Assembly (NCBI RefSeq): GCF_023223645.1
Contig: NZ_JALKBY010000017.1
Span: 1 to 64,000 of the forward strand
Direction of reading: 5' to 3'
Origin: Natroniella sulfidigena
Lineage (GTDB): Bacteria > Bacillota > Halanaerobiia > Halobacteroidales > Halobacteroidaceae
DNA length: 64,000 bases
Under the pieces are notes generated by a model, which was given only the letters and a program-made list of their open reading frames with translations, was not told where the DNA came from and did not search any database. Positions 8,399-16,988 of the stretch are shown here, piece after piece (position 1 is the first letter of the stretch; the number at the start of each line of letters is the position of its first letter). Made by a program: the position numbers and the translations under genes.

Positions 8399-9130
8399 TC
8401 AACTATCCAGTTTAGAAGCTGCCTGTTCATCTAGCACAAATGTAACATCAGGATGTAACTGTAGTACTGATGCAGGTACTTGAGGTGAGATACTTCCCTC
8501 AATTGTCTTCTTGATTGCATCAGCTTTCTCTAAGCCATTAGCCAGCAATACTACTTTCTTAGCCTGCATAATATTCTTAATCCCCATACTAATAGCTGTT
8601 TGGGGTACATCTTCTGGATTATCAAAGAATCTAGCATTAGCTTCTATCGTCTCATCATCTAATTTCACAAAATGAGTACCTACTTTAAATTCAGTATCAG
8701 GCTCATTAAATCCAATATGACCATTTCTTCCAATCCCTAGCACCTGCAAATCAATACCACCTTCTGCCTCTAACAGTTGATTATATCTGTCACATTCTGC
8801 AGAAACATCATCTGCCATCCCATCAGGAATATGAATATTCTCAGGTTTAAGATTGATATCTTTAAAGAAGTTTTCCTCCATATAATATCTATAACTTTGC
8901 TCATCATCACCAGATAATCCATAGTATTCATCAAGATTGAAGGTAGTAACATTCTCAAAGTCGATCATTCCTTCTTGATAGAACCTGATCAACTCTTGAT
9001 ACATTCCTACAGGGGTTCCTCCAGTTGCTAAACCAAGAATAGAATCTTTCTTAAGCCCTATCTGGCTGGCAACAATAAAAGCAGCTTTCTTACTCATCAT
9101 CTCATAATCTTTAGTTTTAATAATTTTCAT
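8399..9130 (-). CDS. nagB: Glucosamine-6-phosphate deaminase
   Basis: 243 residues, the usual size of NagB. Converts glucosamine-6-phosphate to fructose-6-phosphate and ammonia in the cytoplasm. Visible family motifs: GLATGGTPVGMYQEL (phosphate binding), FNLDEYYGL (catalytic Asp), GIGRNGHIGFNEP (ring-opening His and active-site loop) and VLLANGLEKADAI. The start overlaps the end of nagA by 14 nt, so the two are translationally coupled. Last gene of the MurNAc/GlcNAc operon; delivers the amino sugar into glycolysis. Confidence 0.97.
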   Translation of the reverse strand: MKIIKTKDYEMMSKKAAFIVASQIGLKKDSILGLATGGTPVGMYQELIRFYQEGMIDFENVTTFNLDEYYGLSGDDEQSYRYYMEENFFKDINLKPENIHIPDGMADDVSAECDRYNQLLEAEGGIDLQVLGIGRNGHIGFNEPDTEFKVGTHFVKLDDETIEANARFFDNPEDVPQTAISMGIKNIMQAKKVVLLANGLEKADAIKKTIEGSISPQVPASVLQLHPDVTFVLDEQAASKLDS

Positions 9131-10259
9131 ACCTCACAACTCCTTCAATTATAGTTGTTACAATTTCAAAATCTTCGTCAAACATTATAAGATCAGCATA
9201 TTTCCCTTTCTCAAGGCTTCCTCGCTCAGAATCAACATTAATCACTTTAGCTGGATTTAAACTTGCAAAGTTTATCACTTGATTTAAGGATAGATCACTA
9301 TTTTGATATACATTCTTTACTGCCTGATTCATTTGCAGAACACTACCTGCTAAAGTCCCATCAGCTAGTCGTGCACTATTATCTTTAACCTCTACTTTTT
9401 GCCCTCCCAAATCATAGACTCCATCTTCAAGACAAGCAGCTCTCATAGCATCGGTGATCAATACCAGCTGATCGTTTTGCTTTATCTTACTCAACAAATC
9501 ATAGATAGCTTTATTTAAATGAATATTATCTGCAATAATTTCAGCACTTATTTCTGAATTCATAACTGCTCCAACTACTCCCAAAGCTCTATGATGTAAC
9601 GGGCTCATTGCATTAAACAGATGTGTAGCATGTTTTACTCCCCTATTTATTGCTGCCGCTGCTTCTTCATAACTAGCATCCGTATGTCCTAGTGCCAAGA
9701 CGACATCTTTATTCTCCAGTACTGAGTTTAAAAATAAAAATTGCTCATCTTCCTCTGGAGCATAGGTAATTATCTTGATCAAATCTAAATAATCCTTTAT
9801 CAGTTCATAATCCGGTTTTTTAATATACTTTGAATTCTGAGCTCCTTTATATTTCGAGCTGATAAATGGACCTTCAAGATGTGCTCCTAAAATCTTAGCC
9901 CCGTCTAAATCTTTCTCCATAGCTCTTCTAATTCCTTCTAATGCTTGATATATAAGTTCAAACTCCATCGTCATCGTCGTAGGCAAGAATGCTGTTACCC
10001 CGCTTCGAGCAATCGAGTTACTAATCTCTTCTAATGCTTCCATACTTCCATCCATCACATCGAATCCTTTTGCTCCATGAATATGAAGATCTATCAAACC
10101 AGGTGCTACATAATTTCTTTGAGCATCAATAATTTCAAGATCTTTACTATCAAACTTCTTTTGATCAACTATATCTATTATCTTGTCTTCAAATATAATA
10201 ACCTTTTCTTCAGATATTTTATCGGGAAAAATAACTTTACCATTAATTATTGCTTGCAT
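9117..10259 (-). CDS. nagA: N-acetylglucosamine-6-phosphate deacetylase
   Basis: 380 residues, amidohydrolase fold. Removes acetate from GlcNAc-6-phosphate, the product of the upstream MurQ/MupG steps. Motifs: DLHIHGAKGFDVMDG, GAHLEGPFISSKYKGAQ (metal Glu), GHTDASYEEA, ATHLFNAMSPLHHRALG and LITDAM (catalytic Asp). TGAGGTGAT precedes the ATG. Overlaps nagB and follows the murR gene by 34 nt in the same operon. Confidence 0.97.
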   Translation of the reverse strand: MQAIINGKVIFPDKISEEKVIIFEDKIIDIVDQKKFDSKDLEIIDAQRNYVAPGLIDLHIHGAKGFDVMDGSMEALEEISNSIARSGVTAFLPTTMTMEFELIYQALEGIRRAMEKDLDGAKILGAHLEGPFISSKYKGAQNSKYIKKPDYELIKDYLDLIKIITYAPEEDEQFLFLNSVLENKDVVLALGHTDASYEEAAAAINRGVKHATHLFNAMSPLHHRALGVVGAVMNSEISAEIIADNIHLNKAIYDLLSKIKQNDQLVLITDAMRAACLEDGVYDLGGQKVEVKDNSARLADGTLAGSVLQMNQAVKNVYQNSDLSLNQVINFASLNPAKVINVDSERGSLEKGKYADLIMFDEDFEIVTTIIEGVVRYENY

Positions 10260-10293
10260 ACTATCACCTCACAACTATAGCATATTAAATTCC

Positions 10294-11148
10294 TTATTTA
10301 TCTAACTTAAAATCTTCTACACTTGCCCTTGTCTTTTTAATGTAATTAGATATTATTTCAAAATCATTCTTGGTATAACCAACAAATAAAAGATCTATCG
10401 CAGTTAATTGAGCAATCCTTGATGTTATAGCTCCAACCCTGATATTTGATTCAGTACCTGCAACATCAATATTAATATCAGCTAGATCGCTTAAAGGATT
10501 TTGACCATATTTAGTTATAGATAGTGTAGTTGCTCCTTTTTGTCCTGCTTGTTTGAGTGCCTGATATATTTCAAGAGTCTGCCCACTATAAGAGATCCCG
10601 ATTGCTAAATCATCCTCTTCAATATTAACAGCAGATGCAAGTTGGGTATGACTATCAAGATATGAGATAACAGTCTTTTTTATTCTCATTAACTTATATT
10701 GAAAATCTTTAGCTACTAATCCCGAAGCACCAACACCAAATATATATATTCTTTCCGCAGTATCTATTGCTTCAATAGCCTTTTTTACTTCTTTTTCATC
10801 TATAAGTTTCATAGTATTCTCAATTACCTCAATATTCTGATGAGCCAACTTCTGCATCGTCTCAGCTATCGTATCATTAACAGTAATATCTTCATAGACT
10901 TTAGTTTCCTTATTTTTACTTTCAGTTAAATCTTTAACTAGATTAATCTTGAATTCTTGAAAACCATTATATCCTACTTTTTTACAAAATCTAATTACAC
11001 TTGCTGGGCTAGTACCTGCTAAATTAGCAAGCTTTTGCACCGAAAGATTAGATACCTCACTTTTATTCTCCAATACATACTCAGCAAGTTTTGTCTCAGA
11101 TTGTGTAAAATCATCTTTCCTCCTTTTAATTTTTAAGACTACACTCAT
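10294..11148 (-). CDS. murR: RpiR/MurR-family transcriptional regulator
   Basis: 284 residues. N-terminal helix-turn-helix of the RpiR type (LANLAGTSPASVIRFCKKVGYNGFQEFK) and a C-terminal SIS sugar-phosphate binding domain (IYIFGVGASGLVAKDFQYKL; AIGISYSGQTLEIYQALK). In MurR proteins the SIS domain senses MurNAc-6-phosphate. The operon promoter upstream of murQ carries two palindromes of the type RpiR proteins bind, so this protein probably represses its own operon. Starts 1 nt from the mupG stop, after AAGGAGGAG. Symbol assigned from operon context. Confidence 0.88.
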   Translation of the reverse strand: MSVVLKIKRRKDDFTQSETKLAEYVLENKSEVSNLSVQKLANLAGTSPASVIRFCKKVGYNGFQEFKINLVKDLTESKNKETKVYEDITVNDTIAETMQKLAHQNIEVIENTMKLIDEKEVKKAIEAIDTAERIYIFGVGASGLVAKDFQYKLMRIKKTVISYLDSHTQLASAVNIEEDDLAIGISYSGQTLEIYQALKQAGQKGATTLSITKYGQNPLSDLADINIDVAGTESNIRVGAITSRIAQLTAIDLLFVGYTKNDFEIISNYIKKTRASVEDFKLDK

Positions 11149-11149
11149 A

Positions 11150-12193
11150 CTACTCCTCCTTAATTTGAAATTCGAACTTATCCCCTGGTTCTAAAACTTC
11201 TATCAACATCGCAGCTTCCGTTGCATCTGCTACTACATTTACTCTTGGATCTGCTGTTAAATTCTTCTTCAAAATCTGTAAATCTCCTTCATACCTTAAA
11301 TATTTTTGATTATCTATTGTAACAGAATATTTTAATCTTTCAGTTGTATTATTAGGAAGAATCCTTCCCTGCTTGTAACCTCTAGCTTCCTGAGCTCTAA
11401 TTATAAATTCTCCAGGATCTTTTCTATTGGTATAAGTCTGCTTTAGTAGATATCTTTCCTGTTCATTTAAATTAGTATGAGCTTTAATAGGGAGTAATAC
11501 AGTATCTTTCTTAATTCTTGCTAACCTTAAAAGTTCATCATCAGAAGCACGAGAATCACCAACTAACACTAAATCAGTACCTAACTTAATTAAATGTTGA
11601 GCAGCAACCAAAGGATCACTGCCTCTATGTTTTTCAAGAGTCGGAAGCCCTTCATAAATTGGCCCTCTTGTTTTGTAATCAGAAGAAATAAAGGCTATCA
11701 CCTTAATCCCGTATTGATTGAATAGTCTATTTCTCTCTTTAAATAACTCTTCTGACATCCCTGTCTCTCTTCTAGGATAATAGTTATAACAAGCATTAAT
11801 TTTAGAAAGATCCCCGCCCGCTTTCAATATCTCTTCTAACTGAATTCGATCTAAAGTACTTGCATTTAATGTTATACTAAAATCACTACTATTGGTAAGT
11901 TCAGCAATCTCTTGCTTAGAAAAGCCAAAATCAAGCCGTAAAGAATCTAATTTATAATCTTTAAGTTCTAACCTTTCATAGTACTTTTTCGAAATATCAG
12001 CAATAATACTCATATTTAATTTGCTAGCCTCATTCAATAGCTCTAACATTTCAGCTTCAAATTCTTCACTAGCTTCTGGAATATGCAGTGAAGTAAATAA
12101 GTTATTAATTCCTAGCTCAGAAGCTTGCTGAATATATTCAATATTTTCAGTTAAAGTACTTTCCATCCCTGCAAAAACAGATATACCTATCAT
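11150..12193 (-). CDS. mupG: 6-phospho-N-acetylmuramidase (MupG/DUF871 family)
   Basis: 347 residues of the DUF871 'outer surface protein' family, a TIM barrel (GISVFAGMESTLTENIEYIQ at the start; LDFGFSKQEIAEL; CYNYYPRRETGMS; LVGDSRASDDELLRLA) followed by a small C-terminal beta domain. In Staphylococcus aureus the member MupG cleaves MurNAc-6-phosphate-GlcNAc taken up by MurP. Here it sits between the MurP-type PTS and MurR in the same operon as MurQ, which supports the same role; cytoplasmic, no signal peptide. AGGAGAG precedes the ATG. Confidence 0.88.
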   Translation of the reverse strand: MIGISVFAGMESTLTENIEYIQQASELGINNLFTSLHIPEASEEFEAEMLELLNEASKLNMSIIADISKKYYERLELKDYKLDSLRLDFGFSKQEIAELTNSSDFSITLNASTLDRIQLEEILKAGGDLSKINACYNYYPRRETGMSEELFKERNRLFNQYGIKVIAFISSDYKTRGPIYEGLPTLEKHRGSDPLVAAQHLIKLGTDLVLVGDSRASDDELLRLARIKKDTVLLPIKAHTNLNEQERYLLKQTYTNRKDPGEFIIRAQEARGYKQGRILPNNTTERLKYSVTIDNQKYLRYEGDLQILKKNLTADPRVNVVADATEAAMLIEVLEPGDKFEFQIKEE

Positions 12194-12219
12194 TTTATCT
12201 CTCCTATAAATAAAATAGT

Positions 12220-12264
12220 AAGGACGGCTCCTCTTCTATCTTTCCTAATAAAAGAACCGTCCCC
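12220..12264 (-). promoter_or_regulatory. Intercistronic hairpin between murP and mupG
   Basis: Arms GGACGG and CCGTCC with adjoining GTTC/GAGC-like bases enclose about 25 nt in the 81-nt gap between murP and mupG. There is no long T-run after it on the minus strand (TTACTATTTTAT follows), so it may be an mRNA-processing or stability element or a partial terminator that lowers expression of the downstream genes relative to murQ-murP. Confidence 0.5.
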
Positions 12265-12274
12265 CACTTTTAAA

Positions 12275-13699
12275 TTAGTTTAATTCTGCAATCTCTTGCT
12301 CTTTGATGAAGAAATAAGTTATTACAAAACCTCCTAAATATGAAATTGCTAATCCTAAGAAGTAAGTTAACATTGACCCAGGCTGCATTAAAGGTATCGC
12401 TGAAATACCTGATGGCCCCCAAGCACTAGACATAACATCTTGTAACATAATAAATGCTCCACCAAAACCTGCTCCTAATCCAGCAGTAATAAACGGCTTT
12501 CCTAAAGGTAATGTAACTCCATAGATTAATGGTTCTCCAATCCCTAAAATACCAGCTGGTAAAGCTCCAGATATTATCTGCTTCAATTTATCATTATTTA
12601 CTTTCTTAGCCTTCAAATAAATAGCAATTGCAGCACCTACCTGACCAGCTCCTGCCATCGCTAAGACTGGGAATAATGATACTCCACCCATACTCTCTAA
12701 CTGAAGTGCATAAATTGGTATCAAACCATGATGTAAACCTAGTAAAACCATCGGCAAAAAGAGTGCTGCTAAAATAAAGCCTGACATAATATTTACAGCA
12801 GCTATCTCTGAAGAAACCAATAAACTCAAGAAGTTAACCATCCCATCAGAGATAAATCCAGATAGAGGCATCACTACAAAGACCATTCCTAAAGCCATAA
12901 TTGATAAAGATATTACTGGAGTAAAGATTAAATCTAAGACATCTGGAACAATCTTTCTAACCTTCTTTTCAACTATAGAAAGAAGGAAGACACCTATAAT
13001 AACCCCTATAATTCCACCCCTGCCTGAAATCAAGATTGACTCTAAAGGTGTTTCGGCATTATACATTCCAACTGCCTGAGAAATATCATCAATTTGTTCC
13101 ATAATCGTTAAGGCACCTATCATTCCTCCTAAGCCTTCTGTAGCTCCAAATTGTTTTGCTGCATTAATCCCTGTAAAGATAGCAAAGTAACTAAGAAAAG
13201 CTCCTCCAAGTAATGATAAAATCAATTGAGTAATCTGCCAAAAACCTTCTGCAGGAAGAGTTCCTGTACTTTGAAAATTCGTTATTAATCCAGCAAACCC
13301 ATTAAAAATACCTGCAGCTATAATGGCTGGAATCAATGGAATAAATATTTCCCCAATCATTCTTAATCCTTGCTTAAGCTTACTTTGTTTTTGTTTGCCC
13401 TTAACTCTATCCTTATTCTCTTCCCAATCCTCTCCTACTTCTAAATCACCTTCAAGATCAACATTCTTCTGCAAAAGATTCAAAAGTTTAGCTGCTTTTC
13501 CAGGGCCAACAACCACTTGAAGCGTCTCATCTTCGACAACTCCTAATACCCCATCTAGCTCCTTTAATGCTTCTAACTTAACCAAACTGGAATCATTTAA
13601 CTTAAATCTTAAACGGGTCATACAATTTGTCACCTGCTGAATATTCTTTTCGCTTCCAACCAATTCAACAATTTTCAGCACTAACTCTTTGTTATTCAT
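12275..13699 (-). CDS. murP: PTS EIIBC component, MurNAc(-GlcNAc) specific
   Basis: About 474 residues. N-terminal EIIB domain with the phosphorylated cysteine in QVTNCMTRLRFKL (residues about 22-34), a charged linker around residues 90-115, and an EIIC domain of the glucose family with about ten membrane segments (GEIFIPLIPAIIAAGIFNG; LPAGILGIGEPLIYGVTLPL). No EIIA domain is present, as is usual for MurP, so a separate EIIA must serve it. The start is the ATG at 13699 after a GGGGGGGAAG Shine-Dalgarno, not the ATG at 13714. Neighbours murQ and mupG indicate that the sugar is MurNAc or the MurNAc-GlcNAc disaccharide. Confidence 0.92.
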   Translation of the reverse strand: MNNKELVLKIVELVGSEKNIQQVTNCMTRLRFKLNDSSLVKLEALKELDGVLGVVEDETLQVVVGPGKAAKLLNLLQKNVDLEGDLEVGEDWEENKDRVKGKQKQSKLKQGLRMIGEIFIPLIPAIIAAGIFNGFAGLITNFQSTGTLPAEGFWQITQLILSLLGGAFLSYFAIFTGINAAKQFGATEGLGGMIGALTIMEQIDDISQAVGMYNAETPLESILISGRGGIIGVIIGVFLLSIVEKKVRKIVPDVLDLIFTPVISLSIMALGMVFVVMPLSGFISDGMVNFLSLLVSSEIAAVNIMSGFILAALFLPMVLLGLHHGLIPIYALQLESMGGVSLFPVLAMAGAGQVGAAIAIYLKAKKVNNDKLKQIISGALPAGILGIGEPLIYGVTLPLGKPFITAGLGAGFGGAFIMLQDVMSSAWGPSGISAIPLMQPGSMLTYFLGLAISYLGGFVITYFFIKEQEIAELN

Positions 13700-13732
13700 T
13701 ATCTTCCCCCCCATTTTAATAAATTAATTAAC

Positions 13733-14641
13733 TTAAGCCTGAGCGGCTTTGATAGCCTTGCTTAAATGTCCAGCGTTCTCTGCAAGAACTCTTTTAGCTT
13801 CTTCTAATTTCAACCCTGTCTTAATCATCAAAATAGCCAACTTAACATTATAATCAGTCTTTTCTAAATATTCAGTAGCTATTTTTCGCTCACTACCAGT
13901 AGCTTGCATAACTATCTTTTTGGCCCGTTCTACTAACTTCTGATTACTGGTCTGAACATCAACCATCAAATTCTTATAAACTTTACCCAATTTAACCATT
14001 GTAGCAGTCGTTAGCATATTTAAGACCATCTTTTGAGCAGTACCAGCTTTCATTCTTGTAGAACCTGTTATTACCTCTGGCCCTACTACAGGAGCTATTG
14101 AAATATCTACTATTTGAGCTAACTCTGATTCTGGGTTACAAGTCAGGCCAATAAGATCAGACCCAATCTCTTTAGCATACTCTAACCCTCCTATAACATA
14201 AGGGGTTCTACCACTTGCAGCTATCCCTACTAGTACATCTCCTGCCTTAAAGCCTATCTCTTCAAGTTGTTTAACTGCTTCTTCCTTACTATCTTCAGCT
14301 CCCTCAACTGCATTTCTTATCGCTTCTTCTCCACCAGCAATAAGCCCTTGCACCAACTGATCACTAACTCCAAAAGTTGGAGGACATTCTGAGGCATCCA
14401 AGACACCTAATCTTCCACTTGTCCCTGCTCCTAAATAGATCAACCTTCCTCCAGCTTCTAGCCTCTCAGAAATAAGCTCAACAGCAGTTGCAATATTAGG
14501 TAATTCTTTCTCTACTGCTAAAGCTACTTTCTTATCTTCTTCATTAATCATTTTGACTACCTCTAATGTGCTTGCTTGATCAATATTAACTGTGCCTTCA
14601 TTTCTTGATTCAGTTACTAATTTGTCTAATTGCTTATTCAC
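13733..14641 (-). CDS. murQ: N-acetylmuramic acid 6-phosphate etherase
   Basis: About 302 residues. Cleaves the lactyl ether of MurNAc-6-phosphate to GlcNAc-6-phosphate and lactate. Has the SIS domain with [23 protein letters not shown], the catalytic region [16 protein letters not shown], and [18 protein letters not shown](V)LN. The GTG at 14641 is preceded 5 nt upstream by GGGGTGAT and gives the family length; the ATG at 14659 lies upstream of that Shine-Dalgarno. First gene of the operon, under the promoter at 14677-14705. Confidence 0.95.
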   Translation of the reverse strand: MNKQLDKLVTESRNEGTVNIDQASTLEVVKMINEEDKKVALAVEKELPNIATAVELISERLEAGGRLIYLGAGTSGRLGVLDASECPPTFGVSDQLVQGLIAGGEEAIRNAVEGAEDSKEEAVKQLEEIGFKAGDVLVGIAASGRTPYVIGGLEYAKEIGSDLIGLTCNPESELAQIVDISIAPVVGPEVITGSTRMKAGTAQKMVLNMLTTATMVKLGKVYKNLMVDVQTSNQKLVERAKKIVMQATGSERKIATEYLEKTDYNVKLAILMIKTGLKLEEAKRVLAENAGHLSKAIKAAQA

Positions 14642-14676
14642 TTTATCACCCCATTGCAAATACTTTGTATACTAAT

Positions 14677-14705
14677 ATAATAACATCTTTGAAATAATAT
14701 TTCAA
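14677..14705 (-). promoter_or_regulatory. Sigma-A-type promoter of the mur-nag operon
   Basis: On the minus strand TTGAAA (14705-14700), a 17-nt spacer and TATTAT (14682-14677). The -35 box is part of the operator palindrome at 14689-14705, so bound regulator would exclude RNA polymerase. Confidence 0.75.
14689..14705. promoter_or_regulatory. MurR/RpiR-type operator 1
   Basis: TTGAAATAATATTTCAA is a perfect dyad around its central base and overlaps the -35 box. The GAAAT...ATTTC half-sites resemble known RpiR-family operators. Likely target of the MurR encoded in the same operon. Confidence 0.7.
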
Positions 14706-14723
14706 TAACTTTTTAAAAAATCA

Positions 14724-14736
14724 GAAATATTATTTC
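14724..14736. promoter_or_regulatory. MurR/RpiR-type operator 2
   Basis: GAAATATTATTTC, the same 13-bp dyad as in operator 1 read on the other strand, centred about 33 bp (three helical turns) upstream of operator 1. The spacing would put two dimers on the same face of the DNA. Confidence 0.6.
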
Positions 14737-14770
14737 AGAAGTGTGCTAAAATTTATCTGCGTAATAAAAA

Positions 14771-14806
14771 TAGACTAGCATTGGATAACGCTCCAACACT
14801 AGTCAG
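14771..14806 (-). terminator. Terminator of the GGDEF gene
   Basis: Long stem GACTAG(C/T)(A)TTGGA pairing with TCCAA(C/T)ACTAGTC around ACGC, followed on the minus strand by TATTTTTATT. Placed just after the diguanylate cyclase stop. Confidence 0.75.
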
Positions 14807-14830
14807 CTTTAAATACTTATTTTTTTAACT

Positions 14831-16339
14831 CTATCCTTTAATACTAGAGTAAAAAGTATAATCATTTTTTTCTTCCTTAGCCTCATACATTGCAGAATCA
14901 GCAATTTTAAGAAGTTGCTTTACTTTTTGAGCATCATCTGGATAAATACCGATCCCTATACTTGCTGTTACTGAAATTTTATTTCCTTTAATCTCCACTG
15001 GTTTAGCAAAGAGAGCAATTATTTTTTCTACCACATTCTTAACATCTGCTTTAGATTCGATATCATTTAGTAAAATAATAAATTCATCGCCCCCAATTCT
15101 AGATATAAAATCCCTTCTTCTTAAATTTGACTGCAATCTGCTCGCTACCTCACAAAGTAAAACATCACCTACATCATGACCATAATAATCATTAACCTCT
15201 TTAAAATTATCTAAATCAAGAAATAAAGTAGCAATTTTACTACCTCTATAATCAGCAATTTTAATCAATTTAGCAAATCTTTCTGTAAAGAACTTTCTAT
15301 TTGGTAAATTAGTCAAACTATCATGATAAGCTATATATTCAGCCTGTCGTATTAATTTATCCATCAGATAACTAAAAGCTAAAAAGACGAAACTGATCAA
15401 AATAATATCAACTACAAATGATCCTCGCTCTCTTCTTAAGGTTGCTATCTTAGAACTATTATCATAACTAATCTCAGCAATATAAGAATTCCACCAATCG
15501 ACCTCCCCATCAGCCAAGTAAACTAAATAAGGTATATAACGATAAATATTTGTAGCATTATCTTCAACTGTAATAGTTTCACCTTCAAAAAATGCCTCCT
15601 CAATAAACTCTTCTTTCTCTTCAAAAAGACCAGACTCTAAATAAGGCTCTTCATAATTTACCTTACGGCTCGATTTTTCTTCTATCCCTATATTTTTATA
15701 AAAAGAAATATCTTCAACCAAATCATAATTAGAACTTAATTGCTCAGCCACAGAGATCATATTAATCTGATCTATAATCGGAAGTTTTTCCTTGATATCA
15801 ATACCTAATTGTAACAAGTATTGTTGATCAAAAGTAGGCATATAACTATATTTTTTCAATTCTCCTGTATTTAATGAAAGGTTCATCCGATCAACTACAA
15901 ACTCATCTTTTGTTAAGCGCTCTTTAAGTAACTCGGCAAAAATAGGTACTTCCTTAAAATCAAGATTTAAATCTGGTTTGTAAGTTGTTGCTACAACCGT
16001 TAAGTCTTGATCTATAATATAAAGCTCATAACCTTCAAATTCAGCTTGTAAGCTCGTAAGATCCCAATTAGAAATGTCAGGCTCTTCTTTATACTTTTCC
16101 TGTAACAACAAAGAATATTCTTTCATTTCTTCATTCAAATTCTTTTCAAAGTTCTCATACACAATATTGGTATACTTAAAAGAATTTAAAATATTGCTTT
16201 CAATTAAAGATTTCTGAGTTTGATGTTCTTCCTTAATTGATTCAATCCTTTGTAGATACCCATGATAATAGATAAATACTAATAGCAAAAAGACAAAAAT
16301 CACAATCACATATCTATTTCTTTTAATAATCTGCAACAT
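14831..16339 (-). CDS. Membrane-anchored diguanylate cyclase
   Basis: 502 residues. Membrane segment at about 8-26 (YVIVIFVFLLLVFIYYHGYL), a roughly 270-residue extracytoplasmic sensor region with acidic composition, a second membrane segment near residues 305-325 (VVDIILISFVFLAFSYL), then a GGDEF domain. The active-site motif GGDEF is intact (416-420) and preceded by RRRD, the RxxD product-inhibition I-site, at the canonical five-residue distance. It should make cyclic di-GMP from GTP in response to an unknown external signal. No EAL domain. It has its own terminator and faces away from the plus-strand genes that follow. Confidence 0.93.
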   Translation of the reverse strand: MLQIIKRNRYVIVIFVFLLLVFIYYHGYLQRIESIKEEHQTQKSLIESNILNSFKYTNIVYENFEKNLNEEMKEYSLLLQEKYKEEPDISNWDLTSLQAEFEGYELYIIDQDLTVVATTYKPDLNLDFKEVPIFAELLKERLTKDEFVVDRMNLSLNTGELKKYSYMPTFDQQYLLQLGIDIKEKLPIIDQINMISVAEQLSSNYDLVEDISFYKNIGIEEKSSRKVNYEEPYLESGLFEEKEEFIEEAFFEGETITVEDNATNIYRYIPYLVYLADGEVDWWNSYIAEISYDNSSKIATLRRERGSFVVDIILISFVFLAFSYLMDKLIRQAEYIAYHDSLTNLPNRKFFTERFAKLIKIADYRGSKIATLFLDLDNFKEVNDYYGHDVGDVLLCEVASRLQSNLRRRDFISRIGGDEFIILLNDIESKADVKNVVEKIIALFAKPVEIKGNKISVTASIGIGIYPDDAQKVKQLLKIADSAMYEAKEEKNDYTFYSSIKG

Positions 16340-16448
16340 CTACATCAGTCCTTTTTATACATATTTATACAAAAATATAAAATATCCTCTTCGATACTAT
16401 AAAAATCATTATATACCCCTCTCTTATAAAATAAATTTATATTAGTTA

Positions 16449-16477
16449 TTGATTTTTTTTATTATTTGTGCTATATT
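16449..16477 (+). promoter_or_regulatory. Sigma-A-type promoter
   Basis: TTGATT (16449-16454), 17-nt spacer, TATATT (16472-16477). Lies 34 nt before the TTG start at 16511 and argues against the in-frame ATG at 16466 being used, since that would lie within the promoter. Confidence 0.6.
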
Positions 16478-16510
16478 ATAATCAAAAGTAATCTTAAGGG
16501 GGATCTAGTT

Positions 16511-16987
16511 TTGAATACAAATGTTAATAAAGAACAAGTAAGAGAAGATGCAGAAGAATTATTTAATAGTGGTCAATTTTACTGCTCGGAGGCAATCATC
16601 AGCAGTATTAAAGATCATTTTGAATTGGATATATCTGATCGGATCATTGCTATGGCTTCCGGTTTTCCTGTTGGCATCGGCAAATCTAAATGTGTCTGTG
16701 GTGCTGTCTCAGGTGGAGTAATGGCCATCAGTTATTTCTTTGGTCGTACTACAGGTGGGGATCCACGAGTTGAACATAATCTAAGACTGGTCCATGAACT
16801 CCAACAGAGCTTTAAAAATAATCATAACTACCTGTGCTGTAAAGTCTTGACCAAAGGATTTGATATGGCATCTGGTGAACATAAAGAACAATGTGCTTCA
16901 TTTACCGGTGAGATTGCTGCTAAAGCTACCGAGATAATTATAAGAGAACTAAAAGCAGGTAATGCTACTGTGGAAGGAGAAAAATAA
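16511..16987 (+). CDS. C_GCAxxG_C_C family (putative redox-active) protein
   Basis: About 158 residues with spaced cysteines in the pattern of the C_GCAxxG_C_C family: GQFYCSEA, KSKCVCGAVSGGVMAI, NYLCCKVL and EQCASFTG. Members are small cytoplasmic proteins, often next to redox or transport genes; a cofactor-binding or electron-transfer role is presumed but unproven. Start chosen at TTG 16511 because AAGGGGGAT lies just upstream and a promoter covers the earlier ATG. The following transporter starts 1 nt after its stop, so they form a two-gene operon. Confidence 0.8.
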   Translation: MNTNVNKEQVREDAEELFNSGQFYCSEAIISSIKDHFELDISDRIIAMASGFPVGIGKSKCVCGAVSGGVMAISYFFGRTTGGDPRVEHNLRLVHELQQSFKNNHNYLCCKVLTKGFDMASGEHKEQCASFTGEIAAKATEIIIRELKAGNATVEGEK

Positions 16988-16988
16988 T

